A stretch of DNA of 64,000 nucleotides from Streptomyces sp. NBC_01408 (GCF_026340255.1 NZ_JAPEPJ010000001.1:372001-436000), one strand, 5' to 3'. Counted from the first letter of the stretch, positions 33,092-41,921 are shown. The notes: generated from the letters alone by a model not told the origin. A program made the numbers and translations.

Positions 33092-33495
33092 GCTCCGCAC
33101 AATAGCCCGCCGAAAGGCGGCCCAAGTCACCACACCTGTTCACTGTCGGGCCACGTAAACACGCCTACCCGGTGAATTCGCCCGACACAGCTGCGCGATT
33201 CCGGGGTACAGTGGTAATGCGCCTGCCGGATACTCGGCGGGCCATCCGAATGAGGATGCCCGGTCGGTGGCCCGATCGGCTCCAACCGACCCGCCCTCGG
33301 CGTGGTGCGTGCGTTCATGCGCATGGCCACCCATGAGGGGCCCCCTCAGCGGCACAAGCGCTTGAGCGAAGGCTTAGTGGTCCCGCGCAGCTTTGTACGA
33401 CTCGCCCGAATTCTGGGTGGGCGCAGTACTGCAAGCACGGCACGGTACGACCCCCATCGCCGCCTCGCGCCGCGTCTCACAGAAGAGGCAGCACC
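33092..33495 (+). promoter_or_regulatory. Intergenic region with long structured leader of the helicase gene
   Basis: This 404-bp gap has no convincing ORF. A -10-like TACAGT at 33207-33212 would start a leader of about 280 nt. Possible hairpins include GGTCGGT/ACCGACC (about 33262-33292) and a GAGGGGCC/CCCCTC palindrome near 33336. DEAD-box helicase genes are often controlled through long 5' UTRs. The promoter call is weak because no good -35 is seen. Confidence 0.4.
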
Positions 33496-35547
33496 CTGAC
33501 TACGTTCCGAGACCTCGGGATTCTCCCCGAGACCGCCGAAGCCCTTGAAGCCGTCGGCATCGTGTCCCCCTTCCCCATCCAGGAGATGACCCTCCCCGTC
33601 GCCCTCTCCGGCACGGACGTCATCGGCCAGGCCAAGACCGGAACCGGCAAGACGCTCGGTTTCGGCCTTCCCCTGCTGGAGCGGGTAACCGTCCCCGCGG
33701 ACGTCGAGGCGGGCCGGGCCAAGCCCGAGCAGCTGACCGACGCCCCGCAGGCCCTCGTGGTGGTTCCGACCCGCGAGCTGTGCACCCAGGTCACCAACGA
33801 CCTCCTGACCGCGGGCAAGGTCCGCAACGTCCGCGTCCTCGCCATATACGGCGGCCGCGCGTACGAGCCGCAGGTCGAGGCGCTCAAGAAGGGCGTCGAC
33901 ATCATCGTCGGCACCCCGGGCCGCCTGCTCGACCTGGCCGGCCAGAAGAAGCTCGACCTCTCGCACATCCGGGCCCTGGTCCTGGACGAGGCCGACGAGA
34001 TGCTCGACCTGGGCTTCCTGCCCGACGTCGAGAAGATCATCAACTACCTGCCGCCGAAGCGTCAGACCATGCTGTTCTCGGCGACCATGCCGGGCGCGGT
34101 CATCGGCCTGGCCCGCCGGTACATGACGCAGCCGACGCACATCCGCGCCACCTCGCCCGAGGGCGAGGGCGTGACCGTCGCCAACATCAAGCAGCACGTC
34201 TTCCGTGCGCACAACATGGACAAGCCGGAGCTCGTCTCCCGCATCCTGCAGGCCGAGGGCCGCGGGCTGGCCATGATCTTCTGCCGTACCAAGCGCACGG
34301 CGGCCGACATCGCCGAGCAGCTGGAGAAGCGCGGCTTCGCCTCCGGCGCCGTCCACGGCGACCTGGGCCAGGGCGCCCGCGAGCAGGCGCTGCGCGCCTT
34401 CCGCAACGGCAAGGTCGACGTGCTGGTGTGCACCGACGTCGCCGCGCGCGGTATCGATGTCGAGGGTGTCACCCACGTCATCAACTACCAGACGCCGGAG
34501 GACGAGAAGACCTTCCTGCACCGCGTGGGCCGTACCGGCCGCGCGGGCAACAAGGGCATCGCCGTCACCCTGGTCGACTGGGACGACATCCCGCGCTGGC
34601 AGCTGATCAACAAGGCGCTGGAGCTGGACTTCCACGACCCGGTCGAGACGTACTCCACGTCTCCGCACCTGTTCGAGGAGATGAACATCCCGGCGGGCAC
34701 CAAGGGCGTCCTGCCGCGTGCCGAGCGCACGCGGGCCGGCCTGAAGGCCGAGGACCTCGAGGACCTGGGCGAGACCGGCGGCCGTGGTGGCCGCGGTGGT
34801 CGCGGAGCCCCGGCCGCTGCCGCCGTGGTGACCGAGGAGCGCCCCGCGCGCACCCGTACGCCGCGTCAGCGCCGCCGTACCCGTGGCGGTACGGAGCTGG
34901 GCCCCGAGACGGCCGAGGCCGCGGTGACCCCGGTGGCCGAGGCCCCCGAGGCCGCTGCCGCCGCCGACGAGCCGCGCAGGCCGCGCCGCCGCCGCACCCG
35001 GGTCGCCGCGGTGCCGGCCCAGGCCGTGGAGGCTGTGGAGACCGTCGAGGCCGTGGCCGCCCCGGTCGCGCAGGCCGCTCCGCTCGCCGTGGTCGAGGCC
35101 CCGGTGGCCGAGGAGGCCCCGGCCAAGCCGAAGCGCACCCGTACCCGCAAGGCCGTCGCCGAGACCGTCGTGGCCGAAGCCGTTGCGACCGAAGCCGTTG
35201 TGGCTGAGGCCGCCGTGGTCGAGGCCCCGGTCGCCGAGGAGGCTCCGGTCAAGCGGAGGCGGACGCCCACCCGCAAGCCCGTCGCCGCGGTGGCCCCGGC
35301 CATCGTGGCCGAGGCCCCGGTCACCGAGGCCCCGGCCGCGCCGAGGCGGACCCGTGCGCGCAAGGTCGTCCCGGCCGCCGCGGAGCCGGACTTCCAGATG
35401 GCCCCGCTGGTCGAGCCCGTCCAGGCCCGCCGCACCCGGGCGCCCCGCAAGGTCGCGGAGGCCGCCCCGGCCACCGCCGCCGAGGAGGCCCCGGCCAAGC
35501 CGAAGCGCACCCGCACCCGCAAGGCCGCGGCCGCGCCCGAGGCGTAG
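33496..35547 (+). CDS. rhlE: RhlE-type DEAD-box RNA helicase with CTG start
   Basis: ATP-dependent RNA helicase for RNA remodelling and decay. 683 residues: an upstream aromatic element in TTFRDLG, Q-motif PFPIQE, motif I AKTGTGKT, PTREL, TPGRL, DEAD, SAT, and C-terminal-lobe motifs including ARGIDVEGV and HRVGRTGRAG. A ~270-residue tail of Ala/Val/Glu-rich repeats with basic KPKRTRTRK units is probably RNA-binding. The only start that keeps the FRDLG element is CTG at 33496, with GAGG seven bases upstream; the first standard start, GTG 33562, would cut into the domain. Confidence 0.9.
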   Translation: MTTFRDLGILPETAEALEAVGIVSPFPIQEMTLPVALSGTDVIGQAKTGTGKTLGFGLPLLERVTVPADVEAGRAKPEQLTDAPQALVVVPTRELCTQVTNDLLTAGKVRNVRVLAIYGGRAYEPQVEALKKGVDIIVGTPGRLLDLAGQKKLDLSHIRALVLDEADEMLDLGFLPDVEKIINYLPPKRQTMLFSATMPGAVIGLARRYMTQPTHIRATSPEGEGVTVANIKQHVFRAHNMDKPELVSRILQAEGRGLAMIFCRTKRTAADIAEQLEKRGFASGAVHGDLGQGAREQALRAFRNGKVDVLVCTDVAARGIDVEGVTHVINYQTPEDEKTFLHRVGRTGRAGNKGIAVTLVDWDDIPRWQLINKALELDFHDPVETYSTSPHLFEEMNIPAGTKGVLPRAERTRAGLKAEDLEDLGETGGRGGRGGRGAPAAAAVVTEERPARTRTPRQRRRTRGGTELGPETAEAAVTPVAEAPEAAAAADEPRRPRRRRTRVAAVPAQAVEAVETVEAVAAPVAQAAPLAVVEAPVAEEAPAKPKRTRTRKAVAETVVAEAVATEAVVAEAAVVEAPVAEEAPVKRRRTPTRKPVAAVAPAIVAEAPVTEAPAAPRRTRARKVVPAAAEPDFQMAPLVEPVQARRTRAPRKVAEAAPATAAEEAPAKPKRTRTRKAAAAPEA

Positions 35548-35561
35548 TCCCCAGGCACCAT

Positions 35562-35603
35562 CCGATGGCCCGGTCCCCCTTCCGAGGGGGGCCGGGCCAT
35601 CGG
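35562..35603 (+). terminator. Terminator after rhlE
   Basis: Stem CCGATGGCCCGG / CCGGGCCATCGG extended by CCCCCT/AGGGGG, 15 bases after the helicase stop. Confidence 0.85.
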
Positions 35604-35648
35604 CACATCCCCGCCCCTCCGCTCCGTACGGACCGGTAACCTCTGGCC

Positions 35649-36506
35649 ATGAGCAAGCCGCCCTTCGTCACGCTGCCGTCCACCGCCCGCGCCCGCCGGC
35701 TCGCCACCGCGCGCGGCGAGTTCGCCGTGCACGAAGCGGGTGCGCCCGTACGCGGCACCGCCCTGCTGGTCCCCGGCTACACGGGCAGCAAGGAGGACTT
35801 CATCGCCCTCCTGGAGCCGCTGGCCGCCGCCGGCTACCGGGTGGTCGCCGTCGACGGGCGCGGCCAGTACGAGAGCCCGGGCCCGCGCGAGGAGGCCCCG
35901 TACGCCCTGGAGGAGCTGGCCCGGGACCTGCCGGCCCAGGCCGCCGCGCTCGGCGGGGGTCCGGTCCACCTGGTCGGGCACTCCTTCGGCGGGCTGGTCT
36001 CCCGCGCCGCGGTCCTGCGCGACGCCGCCCCCTTCGCCTCGCTGACCCTGATGAGCAGCGGGCCCGCCGCGATCGACGAGGGCCAGCAGGCGCGTACGAA
36101 GCTGCTGGTCGCCGCGCTGGAGGCGCTCGGGGACGATATGCCCGCGGTGTGGGCGGCGATGCGTGCGCAGGATCCGCCGGACCTGGCCCCGGACTCCCCC
36201 GAGGTGGCGCGCTTCCTGCGCGAGCGGTGGCTGGCGACCGTGCCCGAGCAGCTGATCGTCACGGGCCGCGCCCTGATCTCGGAGCAGGACCGGGTGGACG
36301 CGCTGGCGGCGGTCGCGCTGCCGAAGCTGGTGCTGTCCGGAATCATTGACTCCGCGTGGCCCGTGCCGCTGATGGACGACATGGCCCGACGTCTGGGGGC
36401 GGAGCGGGTGCTGGTGCCGGGCGCCGAGCACTCCCCCAACGCGGAGAACCCGCAGGTCACGGCCGGTGCCCTGGTCGCGTTCTGGGACTCCTGCACCGAC
36501 CGGTAG
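35649..36506 (+). CDS. Alpha/beta-fold hydrolase
   Basis: 285 residues, cytoplasmic. Core motifs: LLVPGYTGSKEDF oxyanion region, VDGRGQYES, nucleophile GHSFGG, acidic LSGIIDSAWPVP and histidine GAEHSPNAENP. Resembles general esterase/lipase-like hydrolases; substrate unknown. ATG at 35649. It lies between the helicase terminator and a small ORF with an A/T-rich promoter. Confidence 0.88.
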   Translation: MSKPPFVTLPSTARARRLATARGEFAVHEAGAPVRGTALLVPGYTGSKEDFIALLEPLAAAGYRVVAVDGRGQYESPGPREEAPYALEELARDLPAQAAALGGGPVHLVGHSFGGLVSRAAVLRDAAPFASLTLMSSGPAAIDEGQQARTKLLVAALEALGDDMPAVWAAMRAQDPPDLAPDSPEVARFLRERWLATVPEQLIVTGRALISEQDRVDALAAVALPKLVLSGIIDSAWPVPLMDDMARRLGAERVLVPGAEHSPNAENPQVTAGALVAFWDSCTDR

Positions 36507-36507
36507 T

Positions 36508-36560
36508 TAGCGAGTGAAAAAATTTCCTTAGCGTAGGGAATGTTTGCCTCTTACACTTCG
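36508..36560 (+). promoter_or_regulatory. A/T-rich promoter/operator region of the 50-aa ORF
   Basis: GTGAAAAAATTTCC is an exceptional A/T run for this genome. It overlaps a partial palindrome TTCCTTAGCGTAGGGAA (36527-36543, form TTCC-TA-TA-GGAA). A TTGCCT follows as a possible -35. Regulator unknown. Confidence 0.45.
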
Positions 36561-36603
36561 TTGAACCCTCTGCAAGGAGAAACACCGACGAAGGGAGAAG
36601 CCC

Positions 36604-36756
36604 GTGCGCTTCGAGATTCTGCGCCTGGACGACGTCGACGGAACCGCCGTGGACAGCACCGTCGTGGACGCGGCCTCCGTCAACCGGATCGTGCAGCAGG
36701 CCGCGTACGTCGGCCAGCGCATTCTGATCCGACCGGCCGAGACGGCGTCCTGCTGA
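36604..36756 (+). CDS. Conserved-looking 50-aa protein
   Basis: GTG at 36604 has AGGGAG seven bases upstream. The 50-residue product starts MRFEILRLDDVDGTAVD and ends RILIRPAETASC. It resembles small proteins I have seen repeatedly in Streptomyces, of unknown function. Third-base G/C bias and the strong ribosome site support translation. Confidence 0.65.
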   Translation: MRFEILRLDDVDGTAVDSTVVDAASVNRIVQQAAYVGQRILIRPAETASC

Positions 36757-36849
36757 CGCCCGAGATCCCCGCATAGACGTCTGCGCCCCCGCACCGGACC
36801 GGTACGGGGGCGTTCGCGCGTCCGCGCCCTTCCCGCGGCGGCGGACGAC

Positions 36850-36918
36850 GCGAGGGGCGCGGGGTGCGGGGCGAGGGGTGCGGGGCGCGGGGCGCGGGGC
36901 GCGGGGCGCGGGGTGCGG
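36850..36918 (+). repeat. GGGGC-type low-complexity tandem tract
   Basis: About 69 bp of near-perfect GCGCGGGG/GTGCGGGG units with many GGGG runs on the plus strand, ending at the marC stop codon. The plus strand could form G-quadruplexes. The gap 36757-36918 holds nothing else. Confidence 0.8.
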
Positions 36919-37524
36919 TCAGGCGCCCCGGACGACCTGGAGCACGCCGTTGATGATCTGCTGGACGGCGATCGCGGAGAGCATCATGCCGGCGAGCCGC
37001 GTCACGAGCACGACACCGCCGTCCTTGATGACCCGGATGATCACGAGCGAGTAGCGCATGGTGATCCACAGCACGACGTGCATGGCGACGATCGCGGCCC
37101 AGACGGACACCTGGCCGCTGACCCCGTCCGCCTTCTGCACGGCCAGGATCACGGACACGATGGCGCCGGGCCCGGCGAGCAGCGGCATGCCCAGCGGGAC
37201 GAGGGCGACGTTCACGTCCTTGGTCTGCTTCGGCTCGTCGGTCTTGCCCGTGAGCAGGTCGAGCGCGATGAGCAGGAGCAGCAGGCCACCGGCGATCATC
37301 AGCGCCGGGACGGAGACGTGCAGGTAGTCCAGGATCTGCTGGCCGCAGAGACCGAAGATCGCGATGACGCCGAAGGCCACGCAGACGGCCTGCCAGGCCA
37401 TGCGGCGCTGCACCTTCGTGGGGCGGCCCGAGGTGAGGGCGAGGAAGATCGGCGTGATCCCCGGGGGGTCCATAATCACAAAAAGAGTGAGAAAAAGGGA
37501 TCCGAAGACGGCGAAATCAAACAC
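36919..37524 (-). CDS. MarC-family membrane protein
   Basis: 201 residues with six predicted membrane helices: FDFAVFGSLFLTLFVIMDPPG with the family GITPIF segment, a second half-repeat with PLGMPLLAGPGAIVSVIL, and a terminal AVQQIINGVLQ. MarC/UPF0056 members are of unknown transport function despite the name. GTG at 37524 has AAGG eight bases upstream. A longer reading from 37668 adds unlikely sequence. Upstream on the same strand is the PHP-domain gene. Confidence 0.9.
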   Translation of the reverse strand: MFDFAVFGSLFLTLFVIMDPPGITPIFLALTSGRPTKVQRRMAWQAVCVAFGVIAIFGLCGQQILDYLHVSVPALMIAGGLLLLLIALDLLTGKTDEPKQTKDVNVALVPLGMPLLAGPGAIVSVILAVQKADGVSGQVSVWAAIVAMHVVLWITMRYSLVIIRVIKDGGVVLVTRLAGMMLSAIAVQQIINGVLQVVRGA

Positions 37525-37618
37525 AGTGATGCCTTGCAGGAGAGAGGGGTGTTGCGAAGAAAAGGGCGAGGGAGGCCGAGAAGGGCGGAGCGGGCCCGGT
37601 CCTGCGGAAGGAACCGGC

Positions 37619-38482
37619 CTAGCGCTCGTTTCCGCCCGCGCCGGGCACGGGGAAGGCGCCGGTCGCACGGCGCGTGATCTCGCCGTAGACCTCGGGGTCG
37701 GTCGTGTACTCCCCGAGGCGGCAGGTCTTGCGGCTGCCGTGGTAGTCGCTGGACCCGGTGGTCAGCAGTCCGAGTTCGGCCGCCAGCCCGCGCAGGCGTG
37801 CGCGGGTGCCGGAGTCGTGGTCCATGTGGTCCACCTCGATGCCGTCCAGGCCCGCGGCCGCCAGCTCGGCTATGACGGACTCGGGCACGCACCGGCCACG
37901 CTTGACGGCGGCGGGGTGCGCGAAGACGGTGACGCCGCCCGCAGCCTTGACCAGGCGGATGGCCTCGAAGGGGTCGAGCTCGTGCTTCTCGGCGTACGCG
38001 CGGCCGCCGTCGGCGAGCCAGTCCGGCGTGAAGGCGTCCGAGACGGTGCGGACGACACCGAGTTCGACGAGCGCCGTCGCGATGTGCGGCCGTCCCACGG
38101 AACCCTCGCCGGCGATCCGGGCCACCTGCTGCCAGGTGACGTCCACGCCGAGGCCCTGGAGCTTGCCGACCATGGCCTGGGCGCGGGGGGTGCGGTCGTC
38201 CCGGACGAGTTCCCGTTCGCGGGAGAGCTCGGGCTCCAAGGGGTCGAAGAGGTACGCGAGCATGTGCAGCCCGACCCCGTCGAGCCGGCAGGACAGCTCG
38301 GCGCCGGTCACCAGCGTCAGCCCGGCAGGCAGGGCGGCGAGGGCCTCGGCGTGACCGCCCACGGTGTCGTGGTCGGTCAGCGCGACCACGTCCAGCCCGG
38401 CGCCGGCGGCATGGCGCACCAGCTCGGCGGGGGTGTCCGTACCGTCGGAGGCCGTGGAGTGGGCGTGCAGGTCGATGCGCAC
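37619..38482 (-). CDS. PHP-domain phosphoesterase
   Basis: Metal-dependent hydrolase of the PHP family; relatives include 5'-3' nucleosidases such as RNase AM/YciV that act on oligoribonucleotides and pAp. 287 residues: metal motif DLHAHSTASDG, ALTDHDTV, TGAELSC, VFAHPAAV and late GSSDYHG. All ligand histidines and aspartates expected for the fold are visible. Cytoplasmic; ATG at 38482 starts MRIDLHAHS. The substrate is inferred from family only. Confidence 0.9.
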   Translation of the reverse strand: MRIDLHAHSTASDGTDTPAELVRHAAGAGLDVVALTDHDTVGGHAEALAALPAGLTLVTGAELSCRLDGVGLHMLAYLFDPLEPELSRERELVRDDRTPRAQAMVGKLQGLGVDVTWQQVARIAGEGSVGRPHIATALVELGVVRTVSDAFTPDWLADGGRAYAEKHELDPFEAIRLVKAAGGVTVFAHPAAVKRGRCVPESVIAELAAAGLDGIEVDHMDHDSGTRARLRGLAAELGLLTTGSSDYHGSRKTCRLGEYTTDPEVYGEITRRATGAFPVPGAGGNER

Positions 38483-38572
38483 AGCCTTGCTCCAGGGGTC
38501 GTACGGGCGGGGACACTCCAGGATAACCGGGCCGGAGGTCCGCTCTGGGTCGGGACAGGGCCCAGGCAGGCC

Positions 38573-39217
38573 CTAGGCAGGGCCGAGGATGCGCGGGCTG
38601 AGGGCGCCGCAGGGCAGCAGCTCGACCTCGGCTCCCGCGTCCCGCAGGTCGGTGAGGACGAGTTCGTCGTACATCAGCAGGCCGGACTGCTCGGGCCAGA
38701 CGATCGCCCACAGCCACAGCCCGCGCGCCTCGCCCGCGAAGACGGCCCGGTCGTCCGGGGCCCCGTTGAGGTGCCACAGCGGGGTCGGGCGGCCCGCTGC
38801 GACGACCTTGGCATGCGGCGGCGCCGAGACGTTGATGTGCGGGCCGGGGTCGGGGCCGTCGATCCCCGCGTACCGCGCGCCGAGGCCGACGCCCAGCTCC
38901 TCCGCGACCAGCAGCAGCTCCCCGATCCCGCCCAGCGGGCCGGGGCCCGAGCAGGCCACGGCCGTCGCCCTGCCCCCGCTGCGGTCGTCACCGGCGGACG
39001 CGATCCCGGTGAACAGCCACCCCACCGGCAGCGGCCACGGCATCCACACCGGCACCTCCGCCCGGTGCACCACCACGCCCAGGCCTTCGACGCTCGGCGG
39101 GATGACAGGCTGCAGGGGGTGGACAGTGCCGTGCACCGCGCACTGCCAGGAGTCGGAGAAGAGACCGGGCGCCCTGACCCGGCCACCGCACTTCGGGCAA
39201 CTTGGTTCGCCCCTCAT
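38573..39217 (-). CDS. DUF6758 family protein
   Basis: 214 residues opening with a short zinc-binding motif CPKCG followed by a Cys-x-x-His element (QCAVHG), then a mixed domain with VPVWMPWPLPVGWLFTG and ACSGPGPLGG. I recognise it as the Streptomyces DUF6758 type, function unknown. No signal peptide. It lies between the PHP gene and the SUFU-like gene, all on one strand. Confidence 0.78.
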   Translation of the reverse strand: MRGEPSCPKCGGRVRAPGLFSDSWQCAVHGTVHPLQPVIPPSVEGLGVVVHRAEVPVWMPWPLPVGWLFTGIASAGDDRSGGRATAVACSGPGPLGGIGELLLVAEELGVGLGARYAGIDGPDPGPHINVSAPPHAKVVAAGRPTPLWHLNGAPDDRAVFAGEARGLWLWAIVWPEQSGLLMYDELVLTDLRDAGAEVELLPCGALSPRILGPA

Positions 39218-39289
39218 AAGAAGCCACGCTCCTCCCCGCCCGGCGCCCCGTCAAGGCACGATCACCCGTCCGGGGGCGCGGCGCCGGTC

Positions 39290-39874
39290 TCAGTCCAGTG
39301 CGACTGCCGTACGCAGAGGGTCCCGCAGATCCGTGCCGCGCGCGAGCCAGCGTTCCTGGAGGGCGGCCGCGCCGTGCACCCGCTTCCAGGCGGCCTCGTT
39401 CGCCGTCATGGGGAGGAGGGGGAGGAAGTGGACCGGGTCCATGGGCTCGTCCAGCTCCAAGTCCTCCACCAGACCGCCGGGTTCCGCCACGAGCACGGAG
39501 CTGAAGGGCGCGCCGTCCCACAGCGGTTCGCCCACGTCGAGCGAGGCGCCGGGGGCCACGATCAGCCCCTCGACCTGGGGGGAGGCGGCCAGTACCGCGA
39601 GCGGCCTGAGCAGTTTGTCGGTGGGCGCCAGGCCTCCCCGTACGGTCAGCACCAGCTCGGCGCGCGGCCCGCGTACGGGGTCGGCGACCACGGCGGTCGG
39701 GTCGGTCATCGGGTGCACGGACATCCCGAGGGTCGCGTACCGCACGAGGCCGCCCTCGGAGAAGCGGAGTACCTCGATGCGGTCGGTGCCCAGGAAGGTG
39801 ACGGCGGCGCGGGCGTCGGGTTCCCCGAACGCGGTGCGCAGCCGGGACTCGACGAGGGCCAGAATTTCTGCCAT
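39290..39874 (-). CDS. Suppressor-of-fused (SUFU) domain protein
   Basis: 194 residues matching the bacterial SUFU-like domain: VRYATLGMSVHPM, RAELVLTVRGG, PFSSVLVAEPGG and HFLPLLPMTANEAAWKR. In bacteria such domains occur in immunity proteins and conserved proteins of unknown role; no toxin gene lies next to it here. ATG at 39874 begins MAEILALVES. A -10 only six bases upstream suggests a leaderless transcript. Confidence 0.8.
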   Translation of the reverse strand: MAEILALVESRLRTAFGEPDARAAVTFLGTDRIEVLRFSEGGLVRYATLGMSVHPMTDPTAVVADPVRGPRAELVLTVRGGLAPTDKLLRPLAVLAASPQVEGLIVAPGASLDVGEPLWDGAPFSSVLVAEPGGLVEDLELDEPMDPVHFLPLLPMTANEAAWKRVHGAAALQERWLARGTDLRDPLRTAVALD

Positions 39875-39880
39875 GCAGCG

Positions 39881-39908
39881 AGCATAGAACTCGTATCAGC
39901 CGGGTAAA
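39881..39908 (-). promoter_or_regulatory. Leaderless promoter of the SUFU-like gene
   Basis: On the minus strand TTTACC, a 16-bp spacer, then TATGCT ending six bases before the ATG. Transcription would begin at or next to the start codon. Confidence 0.5.
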
Positions 39909-40237
39909 GGGCGGGTCTTGACCATCTGTCGGCTGATAGTGTTGACAGCTGTTCGGGGCCGCACGCAGAAGCGGTGTTTCAGCGCCCCGGCTACAGGACG
40001 TCCCCCACGGGGGACCGGCCGGAGGAGGTGGGGCTGCGGTGGATCGAAGTCGATCGTGCAGTACCAATCGCTCTTCCACTTCTGTGACGGGCGCCTCCCG
40101 CCCCCTGTGATCTCCTGATCAGTAGAAGAGCGACGGCAGAACTTTGTCCTCCCGTCCTGCTTCCTTCCGCCTGCCTGCCGCAGGGGGAGGGTCTCCCACC
40201 CGTACGGTCCGCAGCCGTGCGCGCGAAGGAGCCTGCC
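39909..40237 (+). promoter_or_regulatory. Structured leader upstream of corA
   Basis: No ORF is convincing in this gap. It contains an inverted repeat CGCTCTTCCACT (about 40068-40079) with AGTAGAAGAGCG (about 40121-40132) flanking a C-rich centre, and a GATCGAAGTCGATC palindrome near 40040. It does not match the M-box or other known magnesium riboswitch that I can recall. Function unknown. Confidence 0.35.
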
Positions 40238-41362
40238 ATGTCGATGCTGCCCTACCTGCGTGCGGCCGTCCGCCCGTCGCTGCGCAAGTCCACCCCGGCC
40301 CAGCCCGGCTACGACACCACCCGCGACCCGTCCGCGAGCAGCGCGGTGGTCGACTGCGCCGTGTACCGGGGCGGCAAGCGCGACGCCCGGGATCCGGACG
40401 CGGCCCGTCTGACGCCGCGTGAGGCGATCCGCCGGGTCCGCGAGGACGGCGGTTTCGCCTGGATCGGGCTGCACGAGCCGACGGAGGCCGAGTTCGCGGG
40501 TATCGCCGCCACCTTCGGCCTGCACCCGCTGGCCGTGGAGGACGCGGTGCACGCGCACCAGCGGCCGAAGCTGGAGCGCTACGACGACACCCTCTTCACC
40601 GTCTTCAAGACGATCCACTACGTGGAGCACACCGAACTGACCGCCACCAGCGAGGTGGTGGAGACCGGCGAGGTGATGTGCTTCACGGGCCCCGACTTCG
40701 TCATCACCGTCCGGCACGGCGGCCAGGGCTCCCTGAAGGGGCTGCGCCACCGTCTCCAGGACGACCCGGAGCTGCTCGCCAAGGGGCCGTCGTCCGTCCT
40801 GCACTCCATCGCCGACCACGTCGTCGACGGGTACATCGCGGTGGCGGCGGCCGTGCAGGACGACATCGACGAGGTGGAGAGCCAGGTGTTCGCCGCTCCC
40901 GCCAAGGGCAGTACGCGCGGCGGCGACACGGGCCGCATCTACCAGCTCAAGCGCGAGGTGCTGGAGTTCAAGCGGGCGGTCTCCCCGATGCTGCGTCCGA
41001 TGGAGCTGCTCAGCGAGCGTCCGATGCGGCTGGTGGACCCGGACATCCAGAAGTACTTCCGCGACGTCGCCGACCACCTGGCGCGGGTGCACGAGCAGGT
41101 CGTCGGCTTCGACGAGCTGCTGAACTCGATCCTCCAGGCGAACCTCGCGCAGGCGACGGTCGCCCAGAACGAGGACATGCGCAAGATCACCTCCTGGGCC
41201 GCGATCATCGCCGTGCCCACGATGATCTGCGGGGTGTACGGGATGAACTTCGACCACATGCCCGAGCTCCAGTGGAAGTACGGCTATCCGATGGTGATGG
41301 CCTCGATCGTCGGGATCTGCTTCACCATCCACCGGGCGCTGCGCCGTCACGGCTGGCTCTGA
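40238..41362 (+). CDS. corA: CorA-type magnesium/cobalt transporter
   Basis: Inner-membrane divalent-cation channel. 374 residues: a large cytoplasmic domain (HPLAVEDAVHAHQRPKLERYDD is typical), a long stalk helix, then two C-terminal membrane helices separated by the selectivity signature YGMNF (ICGVYGMNFDHMPEL). The basic C-terminus ALRRHGWL faces the cytoplasm. ATG at 40238 has GAAGGAG six bases upstream, favouring it over GTG 40217. First of a group with an MgtE-like and a DUF1003 protein. Confidence 0.94.
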   Translation: MSMLPYLRAAVRPSLRKSTPAQPGYDTTRDPSASSAVVDCAVYRGGKRDARDPDAARLTPREAIRRVREDGGFAWIGLHEPTEAEFAGIAATFGLHPLAVEDAVHAHQRPKLERYDDTLFTVFKTIHYVEHTELTATSEVVETGEVMCFTGPDFVITVRHGGQGSLKGLRHRLQDDPELLAKGPSSVLHSIADHVVDGYIAVAAAVQDDIDEVESQVFAAPAKGSTRGGDTGRIYQLKREVLEFKRAVSPMLRPMELLSERPMRLVDPDIQKYFRDVADHLARVHEQVVGFDELLNSILQANLAQATVAQNEDMRKITSWAAIIAVPTMICGVYGMNFDHMPELQWKYGYPMVMASIVGICFTIHRALRRHGWL

Positions 41363-41405
41363 CGCGCTACCGGGCCGTACGGGGGCACCCCCTACTCTGG
41401 TCCGT

Positions 41406-41921
41406 ATGACTCTCAGCACGCTCGACCTGGCCCTCGTCGAGGAGGCCACCAAGAAGTCCGGCCTGATCTGGGTCCGCGGCGACGGGGCCGACCGGGCCCT
41501 GTGGCACGCCTGGGTGGACGGCGCGGCCCACGTCCTGGGCGACGGGCCCGGCGAGCAGCCTTTCCCGGGGCTGGCCGACGGCGCGTCCGCCGAGGTGACC
41601 GTGCGCAGCAAGGACAAGGGCGGCCGGCTGGTGGCCTGGACGGCGACGGTGCGGGAGCTGGCACCGGGCAGTGAGCCGTGGCAGGCCGCGGTCGCCGAGC
41701 TGAAGGGCAAGCGGCTGAACGCGCCCGACTCGGAGCGGATGACCGAGCGGTGGGCGCGCGAGTGCCGGCTGCTTCGGCTGGAGCCGGAGGCGGTCCGCGA
41801 AGAGCTGCCGGCCGGTTCGCTGGCCGCGGCCCCGCTGGTGTCCCCGGCGACGACCCGCGAGCCGGTTCCGGCGGGCCTGCCGAAGCTGCTGCTGAAGCGG
41901 AAGAAGGCGGCGCGCGCCTAG
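41406..41921 (+). CDS. Conserved hypothetical protein
   Basis: 171 residues, soluble. The N-terminal half (LIWVRGDGADRALWHAWVDGAAHVL, VTVRSKDKGGRLVAW) looks like a small beta-barrel of the pyridoxamine-oxidase-like split-barrel kind, but flavin residues cannot be assigned. The C-terminus is Pro/Lys-rich and ends LLLKRKKAARA. ATG at 41406 is 43 bases after corA. Function unknown; common in Streptomyces in my reading. Confidence 0.7.
   Translation: MTLSTLDLALVEEATKKSGLIWVRGDGADRALWHAWVDGAAHVLGDGPGEQPFPGLADGASAEVTVRSKDKGGRLVAWTATVRELAPGSEPWQAAVAELKGKRLNAPDSERMTERWARECRLLRLEPEAVREELPAGSLAAAPLVSPATTREPVPAGLPKLLLKRKKAARA

Noticed and set aside
39909..40237. M-box (ykoK) magnesium riboswitch upstream of corA
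   Set aside because: The conserved M-box core elements I know are not visible.
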